Positions 27,601 to 42,901 of a stretch of 64,000 nt of DNA are shown here, in pieces (positions within the stretch are counted from its first letter, which is position 1; every line of letters starts with the position of its first letter). A program made the position numbers and the translations under genes. Origin of the DNA: Auanema rhodensis (taxonomy: Eukaryota; Nematoda; Chromadorea; Rhabditida; Rhabditidae); the NCBI GenBank assembly GCA_964057225.1, contig OZ059898.1, positions 9,114,001-9,178,000 on the forward strand. The letters are read 5' to 3'. The notes below the pieces were generated by a model. It saw only the letters and a program-made list of their open reading frames with translations. It made no database searches and was not told the DNA's origin.

Positions 27601-30600
27601 CAATAATATTATATAATTTCAAAATTATAGTTGAATGATTTCATTTCTGGTTCATTAGTAATTAATTGGGATGTTAATAGACACGCTACAGAAGCTGTTG
27701 TAATTTCTGCCAATGACCAGGCCGCTGAAATTGGTTAGGCTTCTTAATGCAAAATTTGATTTTGAAAAATTGTTTTTCAGCACCAAAAAAATACCTTTAC
27801 CAAAGCGGCGAAGAGCTATCTGAAGCAGTATCCTCTTTGCATTCTTCTAATTACGGTGGAAATACAAGAATAACAACGTATTCTAATAACAAAATTTTAA
27901 TTTTAATTAGAAATAATATAATTTATTTATAGTTTGTTATCGTTATTGGGAAATACAGAACATGAACGTAGGCAATCTCAACCATTAACAGCAATTATCT
28001 TTACTCATTACACGTATGTTTTTTAATTAATTTTAATATTTAAAATTAATTTATTCAGAAATCCTGATGATATAACTTCTGCTTTGGAAACTATTAAAGA
28101 TAAGGATATCAACATCATTGCAGTTGGAATTGGAAATGAAGCATCTGCATCAGAACTTCAGCGCTTAACTGGAAATGTTATAACTGTGCCAACGCTATCC
28201 GTGGCAGTCAAGCCTATGGTTTGAAAACTGATTTCATTACCTTTAACATGATAATTCTTCTAGATTGAAAGTCTTGTTTGTACCAAATCTCCAGCATTAA
28301 CAACAACAGCACAAACAACTACAATCCTAACAACTACAATCCAAACAACAACACAAACAGTAGCAACAACAACTGAAAGTAAATATGCAACATGTATCTC
28401 TGTATTTTATTGAAACATTTAGAACCAACAACTACAACTCAAGCTACCACCTCAACTATTCCTCCAACAACACCAAGTATATTCCCATTCAAAACTTGAT
28501 TCATAATTTCTTTGCAGTTCCACAGTGTCTGGATTGTTATCCCGATATATCCAATATTCAGATTCTTTTAGACACTTCAATTTCCCAAAACAAGCAAATA
28601 GTATGAATTAATATTACTTTCAAGCTATAAAACAATTGTTTTAGTTTGACCAACAGAAACAAGCTGCTATGAGCTTAGTATCCAATTGGAATTACATGAA
28701 TCGTATTGCATTAGCAGCTTATGCTCAACAGTTCGATCCCTTGATTCCATATGATACCTTGAGGAACGATGAAGTTGATACATTAAAACAGTTGATTCTT
28801 ACCCTAACACAAAGCAATACTAAAGCAAATTTAACAAAGTAACTCGACTAATTTTTATTTTTTTATATAATTTTTATTATTTAGTTGTCTTTCTAAGGCT
28901 AATAATATAGATAATTCGAATAAGTATGGAAAACAACACACTATTCTCTTTACTATGTCAAGGTAATTGTCTTAAAAAAATATAAAATTATTTTTTCTTT
29001 ATAGTGATCCTGACGATATAACTAAAGCTCTACAGGCTGCTCAATCATTGAGACAAAAAGGAAGTGTAACTGTCGTCGGAGTTAATATTCCTAATGTTTC
29101 TGACTTGACCAAGCTATCTTTGCCCAATGATGCAATAGCTTGGACAAAACTAGATGATATTGACGATGTAGTTAGGAGAATCATGATTACTTTACGTAAG
29201 TTAAAATGAATTGTTTCAAAACATTTGAAACTCTTCAGCACATACTCACAATCCTGTAACTCACACTGAGAGTATTCCTTCTACACCTACAACTATGCAA
29301 ATGACTACAACCGTAATTACTACAGGTTACGGTTCAAAATTTATTTTAAGACATCAATTTTCTTCTTTTAGTTAAGCCAATTGATTATTCTCCAGATAAA
29401 TCAAATATTCTATTAGTATTAGATGCATCAGCTGAGCAAGATGACGACACGGTATATTCAAAACATCTTTATTTAATTTAAAAAATTTTTTTAAGTTTGA
29501 CAATCAAAAGAAAGCAGCAATCGAGCTTATTTCAAGTTGGACTCATTTTGAACGATTTTCATTTGGAACATTCTCCAACACATTTATCCAAACGATTTTG
29601 TATAACGAATATCATACATTGGAGGATGTTAAAGCTGATATTGAGATATGTACGATATCTGAATCTAATAGCAATATCACTAAGTAAAGAAATAATTAAA
29701 ATATATATTATAGCCAAAATAATTGTTTTTTAGAGCTTTAACAGATATAAATCAGATGGTAACACCAATTGAAGAATATGGAAAACAACATACTATTCTA
29801 TTTGTATCTACAATGTATTATTTTAGTTTTAATTCAAATTTATTTATTTGTTATTATAGAAAACAAGCTGACTTCCTACAAAAAACTTATGATATGGGAA
29901 ATGAGCTAAATAACAAGGGAAGTTTGATTACGATTGGAGTCCAAGCTGAAGACGTAACAGCTTTACAAGGATTAAGTTCTATTCCTCCTATAATGTGGGC
30001 TGATTCTACTAAAAGTGATACTTTAATAAATGATATTATGGCTGATCTTTGTAAGTTTAAATTATTATATTTTTATTATTTTTACTATTATTTAGCTAGT
30101 ACACCTGTTTCTACCTCCAGCATAGCTCCAACACAATGTAAGTTTTTCATTTTATAATTCTATTTTTACTGTTTTTCCTGATATTTAGCTACTACTCCTG
30201 TTCCAACCTCCAGTTTAGCTCCAACAGAATGTAAGTTTTTCATTTTATAATTCTATTTTTACTGTTTTTCCTGATATTTAGCTACTACTCCTGTTCCAAC
30301 CTCCAGTTTAGCTCCAACAGAATGTAAGTTTTTCATTTTATAATTCTATTTTTACTGTTTTTCCTGATATTTAGCTACTACTCCTGTTCCAACCTCCAGT
30401 TTAGCTCCAACAGAATGTAAGTTTTTCATTTTATAATTCTATTTTTACTGTTTTTCCTGATATTTAGCTACTACTCCTGTTCCAACCTCCAGTTTAGCTC
30501 CAACAGAATGTAAGTTTTTCATTTTATAATTCTATTTTTACTGTTTTTCCTGATATTTAGCTACTACTCCTGTTCCAACCTCCAGTTTAGCTCCAACAGA

Positions 30601-31415
30601 ATGTAAGTTTTTCATTTTATAATTCTATTTTTACTGTTTTTCTTAATATTTAGCTAGTACTCCTGTTCCTACCTCCACTGTAGCTCCAAAACAGTGTAAG
30701 TTTTTCCTTTCATGTGACCTTAGGTTATATATTCTATATGTTTTTCAGTTATTCCTGAAAAATCCAATGTTTTATTGATAATGGATTGCTCTTCCAACAA
30801 TCAAAATCAAAATAAAGTATAGCTAATAATATATTTTAAAGTTTATAATGAATATTTCAGAATGATAAAGTGATTGAAACTATGAAAAATCTTGTTAAAA
30901 CATGGAATCATATGGAAAGAATTTCTTTGGCATGCTTTTCTAACGATTTAACTCTTGTAAAGCAATATTTGGATATAACTGATATTTCATCTCTCAATCA
31001 AGCAATTGATCAATTACACGGAACCCAAATAAATGCTGATATCAAAAAGTTATTAAAAGAAAATTTATAAAGTATAATCATTTCAATTTCAGAATGTTCG
31101 AAACAGCTTCAAAAATTTCATTTGACAAGGAAAAGTATGGAAAACAACACACAATTATATTCACATTTTCTAGGTAAAATATAAATTTAAAAAATATAAT
31201 AAATGTGTTTAACATAATATGTTTTAAGTGGAACAGATGATGCTCAACAATTTGCTGGAGAACTAATGGCAGAAGGATCAACAACAATTATAGGAGTTGA
31301 TATGACTGATATTACATCATTAATACCTTTAGCTACAAAGAATAGCTGTTTTTCATGGGATTCATCATCATCTTCTTCTGACCTTATTAATAATATTATG
31401 AATGTATTAAAGTAA
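24636..31415 (+). CDS. Type II membrane protein with six von Willebrand factor A-like domains and mucin-like linkers
   Basis: Forty-four exons, phase-consistent from the ATG at 24636 to the TAA at 31413-31415, total 4761 nt (1586 aa). The first exons are 24636-24700 and 24752-24858. Residues 1-22 are polar and basic (ending NEKKKK); one hydrophobic helix follows (LLITAIVFILGVGLIIAGSI), so the rest should be extracellular. An uncharacterised domain of about 130 residues precedes six VWA-like domains starting near 25500, 26600, 27515, 28525, 29385 and 30760. Each runs hydrophobic strand-D-x-S, a W-containing helix, then late strands such as TVGVNN and VVGVNI. Metal-site motifs are DDSNM, DDSNA, DSSSQ, DTSIS, DASAE and DCSSN: only domain 4 has intact DxSxS. 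Linkers are Thr/Ser-rich, notably AST repeats in the exon 26150-26537. Intron positions recur between domains, indicating growth by exon-block duplication. Likely adhesive or matrix role; orthologue unknown. Confidence 0.88.
26265..26500 (+). repeat. In-frame 12-nt tandem repeat coding for an (A-S-T-x) mucin-like stretch
   Basis: Units of gcatctaca followed by gca, gac, gaa or gta repeat about 20 times within one exon of the VWA gene. They encode A-S-T-(A/D/E/V), a likely O-glycosylated rigid linker after the first VWA domain. Such minisatellites usually vary in copy number. Confidence 0.92.
30096..30695 (+). repeat. Tandem array of seven 42-nt mini-exons, period 93 bp (exon plus 51-nt intron)
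   Basis: Mini-exons at 30096-30137, 30189-30230, 30282-30323, 30375-30416, 30468-30509, 30561-30602 and 30654-30695. The middle five exons are identical, as are the introns between them; the first and last exons have diverged. Each is flanked by tttag and gtaagt, starts and ends inside a split Ser codon (phase 1-1), and adds 14 residues (STTPVPTSSLAPTE). Any number can be included or skipped without changing frame. The array forms the linker between VWA domains 5 and 6. Confidence 0.93.
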
Positions 31416-31739
31416 ATAATATTATATACATATACATATACTATATTTTTTTTTGTTTTTTTTAAATATTTTGTTTTTTTAAATATAAAATATAATATTA
31501 GTAAAAATTATTTAATAAATAAATTATAATAATTATCGAATATAAATACGTATTTTATCTTTTATACGAATATTAAATCAAAATTGAAACATTGACTATA
31601 TATTTAAAAAAAAATTAAATTATTAAAAAATATGAAAAAAAAACAATTTAATATAAAATAGTTAATGATATATTAAAAAAAATAAAATATTATATAATAT
31701 ATATATATATATAGTTATTTTTTAGAAATATCATCCTTT
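31416..31739. other. Short convergent spacer
   Basis: AT-rich, about 320 bp, between the stop codons of the VWA gene (+) and the PRDM14-like gene (-). It has several AATAAA-like motifs (around 31512-31522) and a (TA)n run near 31695-31711. Confidence 0.6.
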
Positions 31740-35495
<3,756 letters not shown>

Positions 35496-37341
35496 GTTTT
35501 ACGTTTCAACTGTCTGTTCGCTAGCTCGTCAGTCCTAACTGAGCTCAGGAGCAGAAAGAGAAAGAGGAGGGGAAAGTGCTGCTCCCTATGGTTACGGTAG
35601 TCGATGAAGAGGCTGGTAGAGTGAGGGGAGCAGAAAGAGGCGGAGCAATGCAGAGAATGAATAGATGACTGGTTGGCTATAAGAGTGATGTTGAGAGTCT
35701 ATTATATATGAAAAAGAGAAGAGAAGATAATTTAAGGATAAGTCAATCATTTTGACAAATTTTTAACTTTTAACTATTATAAACACGTAAACATTTGACT
35801 TAACTGTGTGTATTCTTATAGAAAAAAAACGTTTTTTTTTTTCGTTTTTATTTGAGATGATAAGAAGAAAAAATTTTTTTAAAATGTAAACATATTCATG
35901 GTGAATTTTAGATTTCTTTTTAAAGTTTCAATACATACGTTTCATTTGTACTAATCCAACGATTCTTAATTTTGAAAATTGTATTATCTTGCGAAAAAAA
36001 ATATCGTGATTTTTGGAATATATTAAAATTAAATTGAGAAACCTATGAATGACACTCATTCTAGACTACTTGAGTAAATTGACAATTTCTGGAGGCTGAT
36101 GGACGATTTCGATCACGACATTAGATCAGCTGCATAGTATTAAGCTTTGAAAATAAAATTACAGTTGAATTAAGTTTAAATGAGAATGCAAAGCTTGGAA
36201 TGTTTAGTATTCAGAACATCCATTACAATAGATTAACTATGTGAATGAATAGATTAGAATATACGGTACATCGTCTTCATATATGTCGGTCTCTTCTTTA
36301 TAAATTTCTCTCTAGTATTCATTGTCTTATATAATATAGAAATATAAACATACATATGTATATAATTTCTTAATTTGTATTTTAAATAAAAATATTTTGA
36401 TATATAAATATATAATAAATAATTAAATATATATTATATATATATAATATATATATATTACTCAGAGTTAGGAAATGAGGAAAAAATGAGGAGAGATGCA
36501 TCTATAGTAGGCCGAGATCATCCACATAAGAGACTAGATAGACTTAATGACTTTTGCTTAAAGCTTTTCATTAACAATTTTGGAAGGAAAATGAAACAAA
36601 ACGAAAAAAAAAACAAAAAGTACATGGAATCATTGGATTAAAAACTCAATGAATATTCGTTGTTCTTAACAAAAAAAAGAAAAGAAAAAGAGAATATTAT
36701 TTATATATTTATAATAAACAGAAATTTATATATTTTAAAATATTTTATTTATTAAATAATATATTGAATTAAAATAATATTTATCTCAAAATCTTATTTC
36801 CTCATCTAATTATTTCATACATTTTGTATATCAGATATTATAATTATGTTGAACGAGAATTGCGCAATATCGGAATATGACTCCTCAGCTGAACGACTGA
36901 ACTTGAAGGCAGCTGTTCCATATCCTTTTTTCTTCTATATTATATGTGTGGATATCTGAAATAATATTATAATATACTGTATCATATAATATGTGACAGA
37001 TTTTCTATCTCTAATTCTTATATAGAAACATATATAACAAGGGTACATAACCTTTTATGACCAAATAATTATATTAAAAGGATGTACCAGACATACAGTA
37101 ATTAGTTTGAAGATTGTACTGCTATACATAGTGCACATACGACATAACATCTTCAATTGACTAATAGACTAACGGACTTCCCACATTGTAAGAAAAAATA
37201 GAAGAGAAAGCATTTTACCATATGTTAACATAATGAAAATTGACGAATCACATGTATTTAGAAACTACTATATATCGTATACAAATATGGACAGCAGTGA
37301 ATAAATCTCATAAATAGATTGTTTCTGTTTTATTACATCTA

Positions 37342-37415
<74 letters not shown>

Positions 37416-37437
37416 TACAATATACATACATATATAC
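35496..37437. other. Intergenic, no gene seen
   Basis: Upstream region of the PRDM14-like gene. A purine-rich and relatively GC-rich stretch at about 35530-35660 may include its promoter or 5' UTR. The remainder is AT-rich. It ends in a long (TA)n microsatellite at about 37345-37408. Confidence 0.5.
37345..37408. repeat. Long (TA)n microsatellite
   Basis: About 64 bp of uninterrupted TA dinucleotide. It directly adjoins the transposon-like sequence that follows; Tc1-like elements insert at TA. Confidence 0.95.
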
Positions 37438-37439
37438 AA

Positions 37440-37601
37440 TGAGGAGTAGAGTCCCGTGAACGTCGGACGCTTGCCTTTTACCCTAGTTTGCCTCAGAAAA
37501 TACTTTTTTTCTATATTTTTTCTCTGAATTTTTATAGTTTGTATCAAAAAATACAAAAGTGTCCAAGTAGATGTCCGAAGTTTATTGCACAGTACTGTAT
37601 A
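37440..37601. mobile_element. Possible Tc1-like terminal fragment or MITE
   Basis: On the minus strand the right end reads TACAGTACTGTGCAATAAAC, like the outer end of many Tc1-family inverted repeats (CAGTACTGTGCAA…). Near the left end the plus strand has GAACGTCGGACGCTTG, an imperfect counterpart of AAACTTCGGACATCTACTT read from the right. The CAGTACTG core is itself a palindrome, so the orientation of the terminus is ambiguous. Confidence 0.4.
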
Positions 37602-37837
37602 TTTTGAATGTTTGTTATTCTTCAACCTTATTTAAACATTTCTATTTTCAATTATTACTGAATTTATTACTGTAATTTGAAGATTGTGTTCTCATTTTCA
37701 TCATTAATTATGAATTATATGTTTGAACATGTGACAATTATTAGAAATCTTCATAAAAATTAAAACAAATAACAAAATTAAAAAATATTCAAATTGTTAA
37801 AAAACTATATTGAACCTAAATCAATCAATTAGTTTAG

Positions 37838-38220
37838 TTATTTGGGTAAACGAAATTATCAATAACAGCTTGAATTCTTCTGGGAATGAATACGAAGAGA
37901 TTCTTGCAGACTTCAGACAAGATTTTTCTCCATAGTGTACAGAAGAGAAGAAGCTTCTTTTATTTTCTTGAACCGGAAAACCTTAACCAAGTTCTCTTTA
38001 TAGATGTTCAATGCAATTCAGAGAATGTTGTCCATTTTAGAACATTCAAGAGATGTTCTTGAAGGAACTTTACTAATGATTGAGCTGTATTTATCAGTAA
38101 TTTACCATATTGTTTTGAAATATTAAAAAAAGTTTTTATTAATTTACAAAGAAATAGAAGTGAATGAAGCAATAGTTGTAAATTGTAGAAGGCAGCAAGA
38201 AGTTGACGCACATGTCACAG
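37838..38220 (-). pseudogene. Degenerate Tc1-like transposase, C-terminal part
   Basis: Read on the minus strand, about 38120-38010 gives AQSLVKFLQEHLLNVLKW, which resembles the Tc1 stretch around the second catalytic Asp and the VKKFLEEH…VLxW region. After frame changes and stops, 37920-37838 gives WRKILSEVCKN…IPRRIQAVID…YPNN then stop, which matches the Tc1 C-terminus (SMPRRxQAVIxxKGYxTKY). At least one frameshift and in-frame stops lie between, and the DNA block of the catalytic Asp is not intact (INTA), so it is inactive. The N-terminal DNA-binding domain is not found. Confidence 0.72.
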
Positions 38221-38239
38221 GTATTCAGAATTAAACATC

Positions 38240-38533
38240 TCACTTTCCAAAGAATGATCCCATCATGGCTCCTGTAAGTGCTCCAATTAATGCTCCACGT
38301 AATGGACTATACTGACGATTGTATGGGTACATGTAGTTGTTATATCCGTATCCGCCGTAATAAGGAGAATAAGCTTGTGGCATGAATGGCGAACCTTAAA
38401 TCAAATCAAAATATTTAAGTAATATCTAGTAGTACAGTATGATCTAGCTACCATAAATTGAATAATAGCCAGGATAAAACTGAGCAGTGATTAGCACAAC
38501 ACACAGAAGCAATAATGTGATGAGCACACGCAT
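38240..38533 (-). CDS. Small secreted Tyr/Gly-rich peptide with glycine-zipper-like C-terminus
   Basis: Two minus-strand exons, 38533-38452 and 38394-38240, give 78 aa. A clear signal peptide (MRVLITLLLLCVVLITA) is followed by QFYPGYYSIYGSP and a Tyr/Gly/Pro-rich middle (YSPYYGGYGYNNYMYPY). The end is LRGALIGALTGAMMGSFFGK, with a G/A every four residues, as in glycine-zipper or membrane-active helices. There are no cysteines in the mature part. Nematodes have many such YGGY-type secreted peptides, some with antimicrobial or cuticle roles. I cannot assign this one, and function is not shown by the sequence. Decayed Tc1-like sequence begins only about 20 bp beyond the stop codon. Confidence 0.82.
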
Positions 38534-41500
38534 TGTTTCACAGATTTAGCTCACAGATATTCCTATCAAAATATTTACTATTAAAGTCAATTATATTATT
38601 CTATAAATTAAACTATAATATGAAATATTTAATAAGATATGAATATCCATATAACTATTTCTTATTGAAAATCTAAATTTCTGAAAATGAAATATAACTT
38701 TGAAATAAAGTTGGATAGTTTCTCCAACATGTGCTTTTATAGAAAAAAAATAGAAAAAGAATAAAATATATTTTGAAATGTTTGCATAAATACTCGCGAG
38801 TAAGGCTTGGCATAGACATGTTTTTCTACTAGGATAGATCATACTCGCTGAATTTCTACTATTGTTCGAGGGTCAACTAGGATGTATTTCGAAAGAAAAC
38901 TCGAAAAGGCTTAACGAGGGTCACACGTTAATACTGTATCATCCTCCAACAACAAAACTTTAAAGTACGTCATTCCATTTTAACGTTTCATAAATATTTC
39001 TTTGACATAACAACTAAAAGAAGAATAAAATAGAATTTACTTTAAAAAAATTTCAATCATGAGTCATGAAAGTCAAAAAAATGTAATTTTTGGATCATTT
39101 CATGACTTTTCTTGGTTCAATTTAAGTCGGAATACACATACATACACATTAAATATATTTTCTGGAATAAAACTACAAAAATAAAAATAAAAAATGTTTA
39201 GTTATTCATATAATTATCATGAAATATTTTAAAATAAAGTTTAAAATAGAAGATTTATTAAATATACAAAATAGATTAACAATAAATATTTAATGAAATA
39301 TATTAAAATATATAATTATTAATATTAAAAATAAGAATATTTTTATATTTAATTTCAAATAAAAATAAAATAATAAATTATAATTTATAGATTATAATAA
39401 ATATTTATATATATTATATATAGTATACGTATGTATGTCTGTGAACAGTTTCTTAATGATTGTTTGATATTGAGCAATAGAAGACACTAACCATATTAGA
39501 AGTCATGTGAATGAGTGTACTGTTAAAAGAATATTTTCAAAATACTTTAAATAAAAATAAAAAATAAATATAATTTATATGATATTTTGATATAATTATT
39601 TATAATTTTCAATAACTATTCTAAGAATTATAACAACAAAATATTTTTAAAAATATAATTAATTGTATTAACATTTTTTATAAAATATTATAAATATAAT
39701 AATTTGTAAATATTAGTTTATAGTTTGGATTAAATATCATCTTTATAACCTTTTAAAAGAGTTAAACATGAATTCTTGTTTGTTACGCTTCATCTAACAT
39801 TTTCATTCATCCATAATTATTATATAAATGACCAGATGAAGCAAATGAAGGTGAAAATATTATTAAACTATACCATATTTCTAAAAGAAGTTTAAATAAA
39901 ATAGTTAAGTTTATATAAAATAATTATTTCTGTTTTATTTTATCTTATTTTCAGTTTTTGAAAATATATAGATCAACACTCAGGACAATCAGAAGCAGTT
40001 GGAACTGTTTATTTGGTAGCTTTTACTTTCTTCTCTTTACTATTGCTTTGGAAGCTCAAGTCGGTCTCAACATATTCACCTGTTAGAGAACGACTAGTTA
40101 GTTGTTCTTTCATTTGGTTAGCGATAGAGAAATTAGAGGAGAATTGCTTATTGAAAGAAAGAAAGAGAGGGGAAAGATAAAGAGATACATAGAGAGACAG
40201 AAGAAGAATTAGAGAATAGCTGACCTTGCCTCAACTATCCTTTTGGCTTTTCCCCAAATATTTGTTTTACCGAAAATGGTCGGCTGTCCACTACCTATGC
40301 CACATATCTCTGTAGAAAAGGCAACCTAAGCTTATTCATTCGGTCAGCTTCTGTTCACTCTATATTCATTTATTATATCGTTCTTTATATTAAATAATCC
40401 TATATAAAGTTTTCTTTTTAATTTTAAATAAAATAAAAATATAATAGTTATATGTATATATTTGAAATTATATAAACCGTAAATAGAAATAAAATTTTTT
40501 TTTGTAAATTTCAATATCTTAATCATAAATAGTTTCAGCATTTTTAGATTTACATATGTTTTTCATATTATATTTGTTACGAAGAATGAGGTAAGAGATT
40601 TAATTGTTTCTTTAAAATATTATAAAAAAGAAAATATTTAAGTTTTTATAAAGAAAAAAGAAAAAATGTACTTAATTCAATAACGTTAACGAATATGCTC
40701 AGCATGTTGTAATTCATAGTATGTATAGTATATACATGGATAGATAGATAGATAGATACATATAGATATATGTTATTTCCAAAATAATGATGCAAAAAGC
40801 TTTTATAAATCCGTTTAATACATCGTTTGCTGGTAGCAGTTGTGTGAAGAAGCATGACGTCCACTAACTCTTTTTTTGCTCAAAAAATTGTTGTTTATTC
40901 AAACTTCAATCTACGATTTTCTCAAAAACCTCTTCTAATCAAGATCATTTGATATTTCGTTAATATCATTTATCTTCTAAATCATTCAAGTTGTTTCAAA
41001 TCTTTTTATAAATTATATAATTGAAATAATCAATCTAAATACAAAAAAAAACTATTTTATATAAATTATTATTTTTTATATCAATTTAATCCATTTATTC
41101 CTTATAAAAACAACATTTTTTCTTTATTCTTTAAACTTATTTAACTTTATTTTTACACATTATTCTGATCATCTTTGAATTATTTCTTGATACAAATCTC
41201 CGGTCTACCTATTGACCTGAAATCCGTTGCTATCTACCAAGGTTGTCGTTGTACATTGCAGCGATAACATGCCGACCGATTGTCGCGGTGCCCTCTGATT
41301 TTACAATACTTTTCAACTTTGTTTTGATGCTTTTGACCTCAAGAAATCTCTAAATTCTTACTAAATAATATAAATATAATATTCTTTTGTATTAACTATA
41401 TAAGGTATGAATAGATGGTGAATATGATATATATATTTCATTAAATTTGAAGAAGCATTAAGACATTATTAGCATTTGTTGTCTGTTTTTTAGAATTCGA

Positions 41501-42865
41501 ATTAAGAAATAATGAAAATTAATAAAATTTTAAAATATTTATGATTAAACTTTTATAATTCAAGTTTATCTTCTTATTTTTCTTCTTCTTCTTCTTCTTC
41601 TTCAAAAGATATAAATAATATCGACAATGAATATCATTGCCTTATAAGGTCATCTAAGAGATGCATTTCAAATCATATATTCATCTTCTATATTCATTTT
41701 CTCCCCTATTTTAAACAGTTATTTCTTTGTTGAATCACATAATAATATTCTTTATATTCTTTTCTACAAAATAGCCCTGGCATCATTTCTGAATTGCCGC
41801 CATCTCATGCTGTTTTCACACGTTCCGATCCTTCTTCATTCTTCTATATATTGTTTGTGTCGTATCAACATTATGAGAATCTTCACCAGTTTACTTTTGA
41901 AAACCTCTGGCAGAGCTTTCCTTATGCACTTTACTAGTCAAAGTTCCAATTACGACATAGCTTAACTGAAAAATTTCCATCAAATAATTAGAGTGACTGT
42001 CTGAACTTTTAATCTTGATTTATCATGTGTTTGAAAAAAAAAACAATTTAATTATCTCATAATTGTTTTAATTGACTTTTACAACAAAAAAATTAAGTTT
42101 TTCTTCACATAATTTGTTCAAATGTAATCAGAGTGTGAAGCTATATAAGTATATCCAAAACTTTAACTCAATCGTCGGCGACTTCTCAAGTTCCTACTTG
42201 CCTATCTAGATATATGCTCAGTTTATTGATGATATAATCGGACGAGTTTTAGTCTGAGTTAGCTATGTAGTTCAATGATGTTCCTAAGCTTTCCTGGATA
42301 CGTTATGTATGTGTATTCTCTTTTTCATTTTCTTTGAAATATCCTCTTTCGATACCAGTGTCAACTGAATTTCAATTGAAATTTAATGTCTATACCAAGC
42401 TGTCGCACTTCATATTTCAGCTATATCCAATTATATATTTTCAAAACATAACTAAGCTATATAACCTAAGTTTCAAACATATAATATCATAATCTATTAC
42501 TATATAATTCTTTTAATTATACTATATATGAAATTATTTTATATAAAACGTTTGAACAAGAAATGGGTGATATGAACCAATAGACAAACATTTTTCTTTC
42601 GCTCTCTCTAAACTCGAACCTTCTTATTCTCTTTGAAGTAAGTGAGCTTCGTTCACTTCTTGTCTTCTTCTTCTTTTTCATTTCATCTTCGTTTTCAGCT
42701 TTTTCCTTGTTTCTTTTCACTATTCTTCTCGGTATTCCTAAAAGTTTCTTAACAACTTAAAGTTCAAATAGACAATTCTGCTTTCCTATTACATAGTTTT
42801 CAACTTTCAAACATTTCAACTTGATTTGTTTTGTTTTAAATAAAATGAAAATATAAAGCTATTTA

Positions 42866-42901
<36 letters not shown>

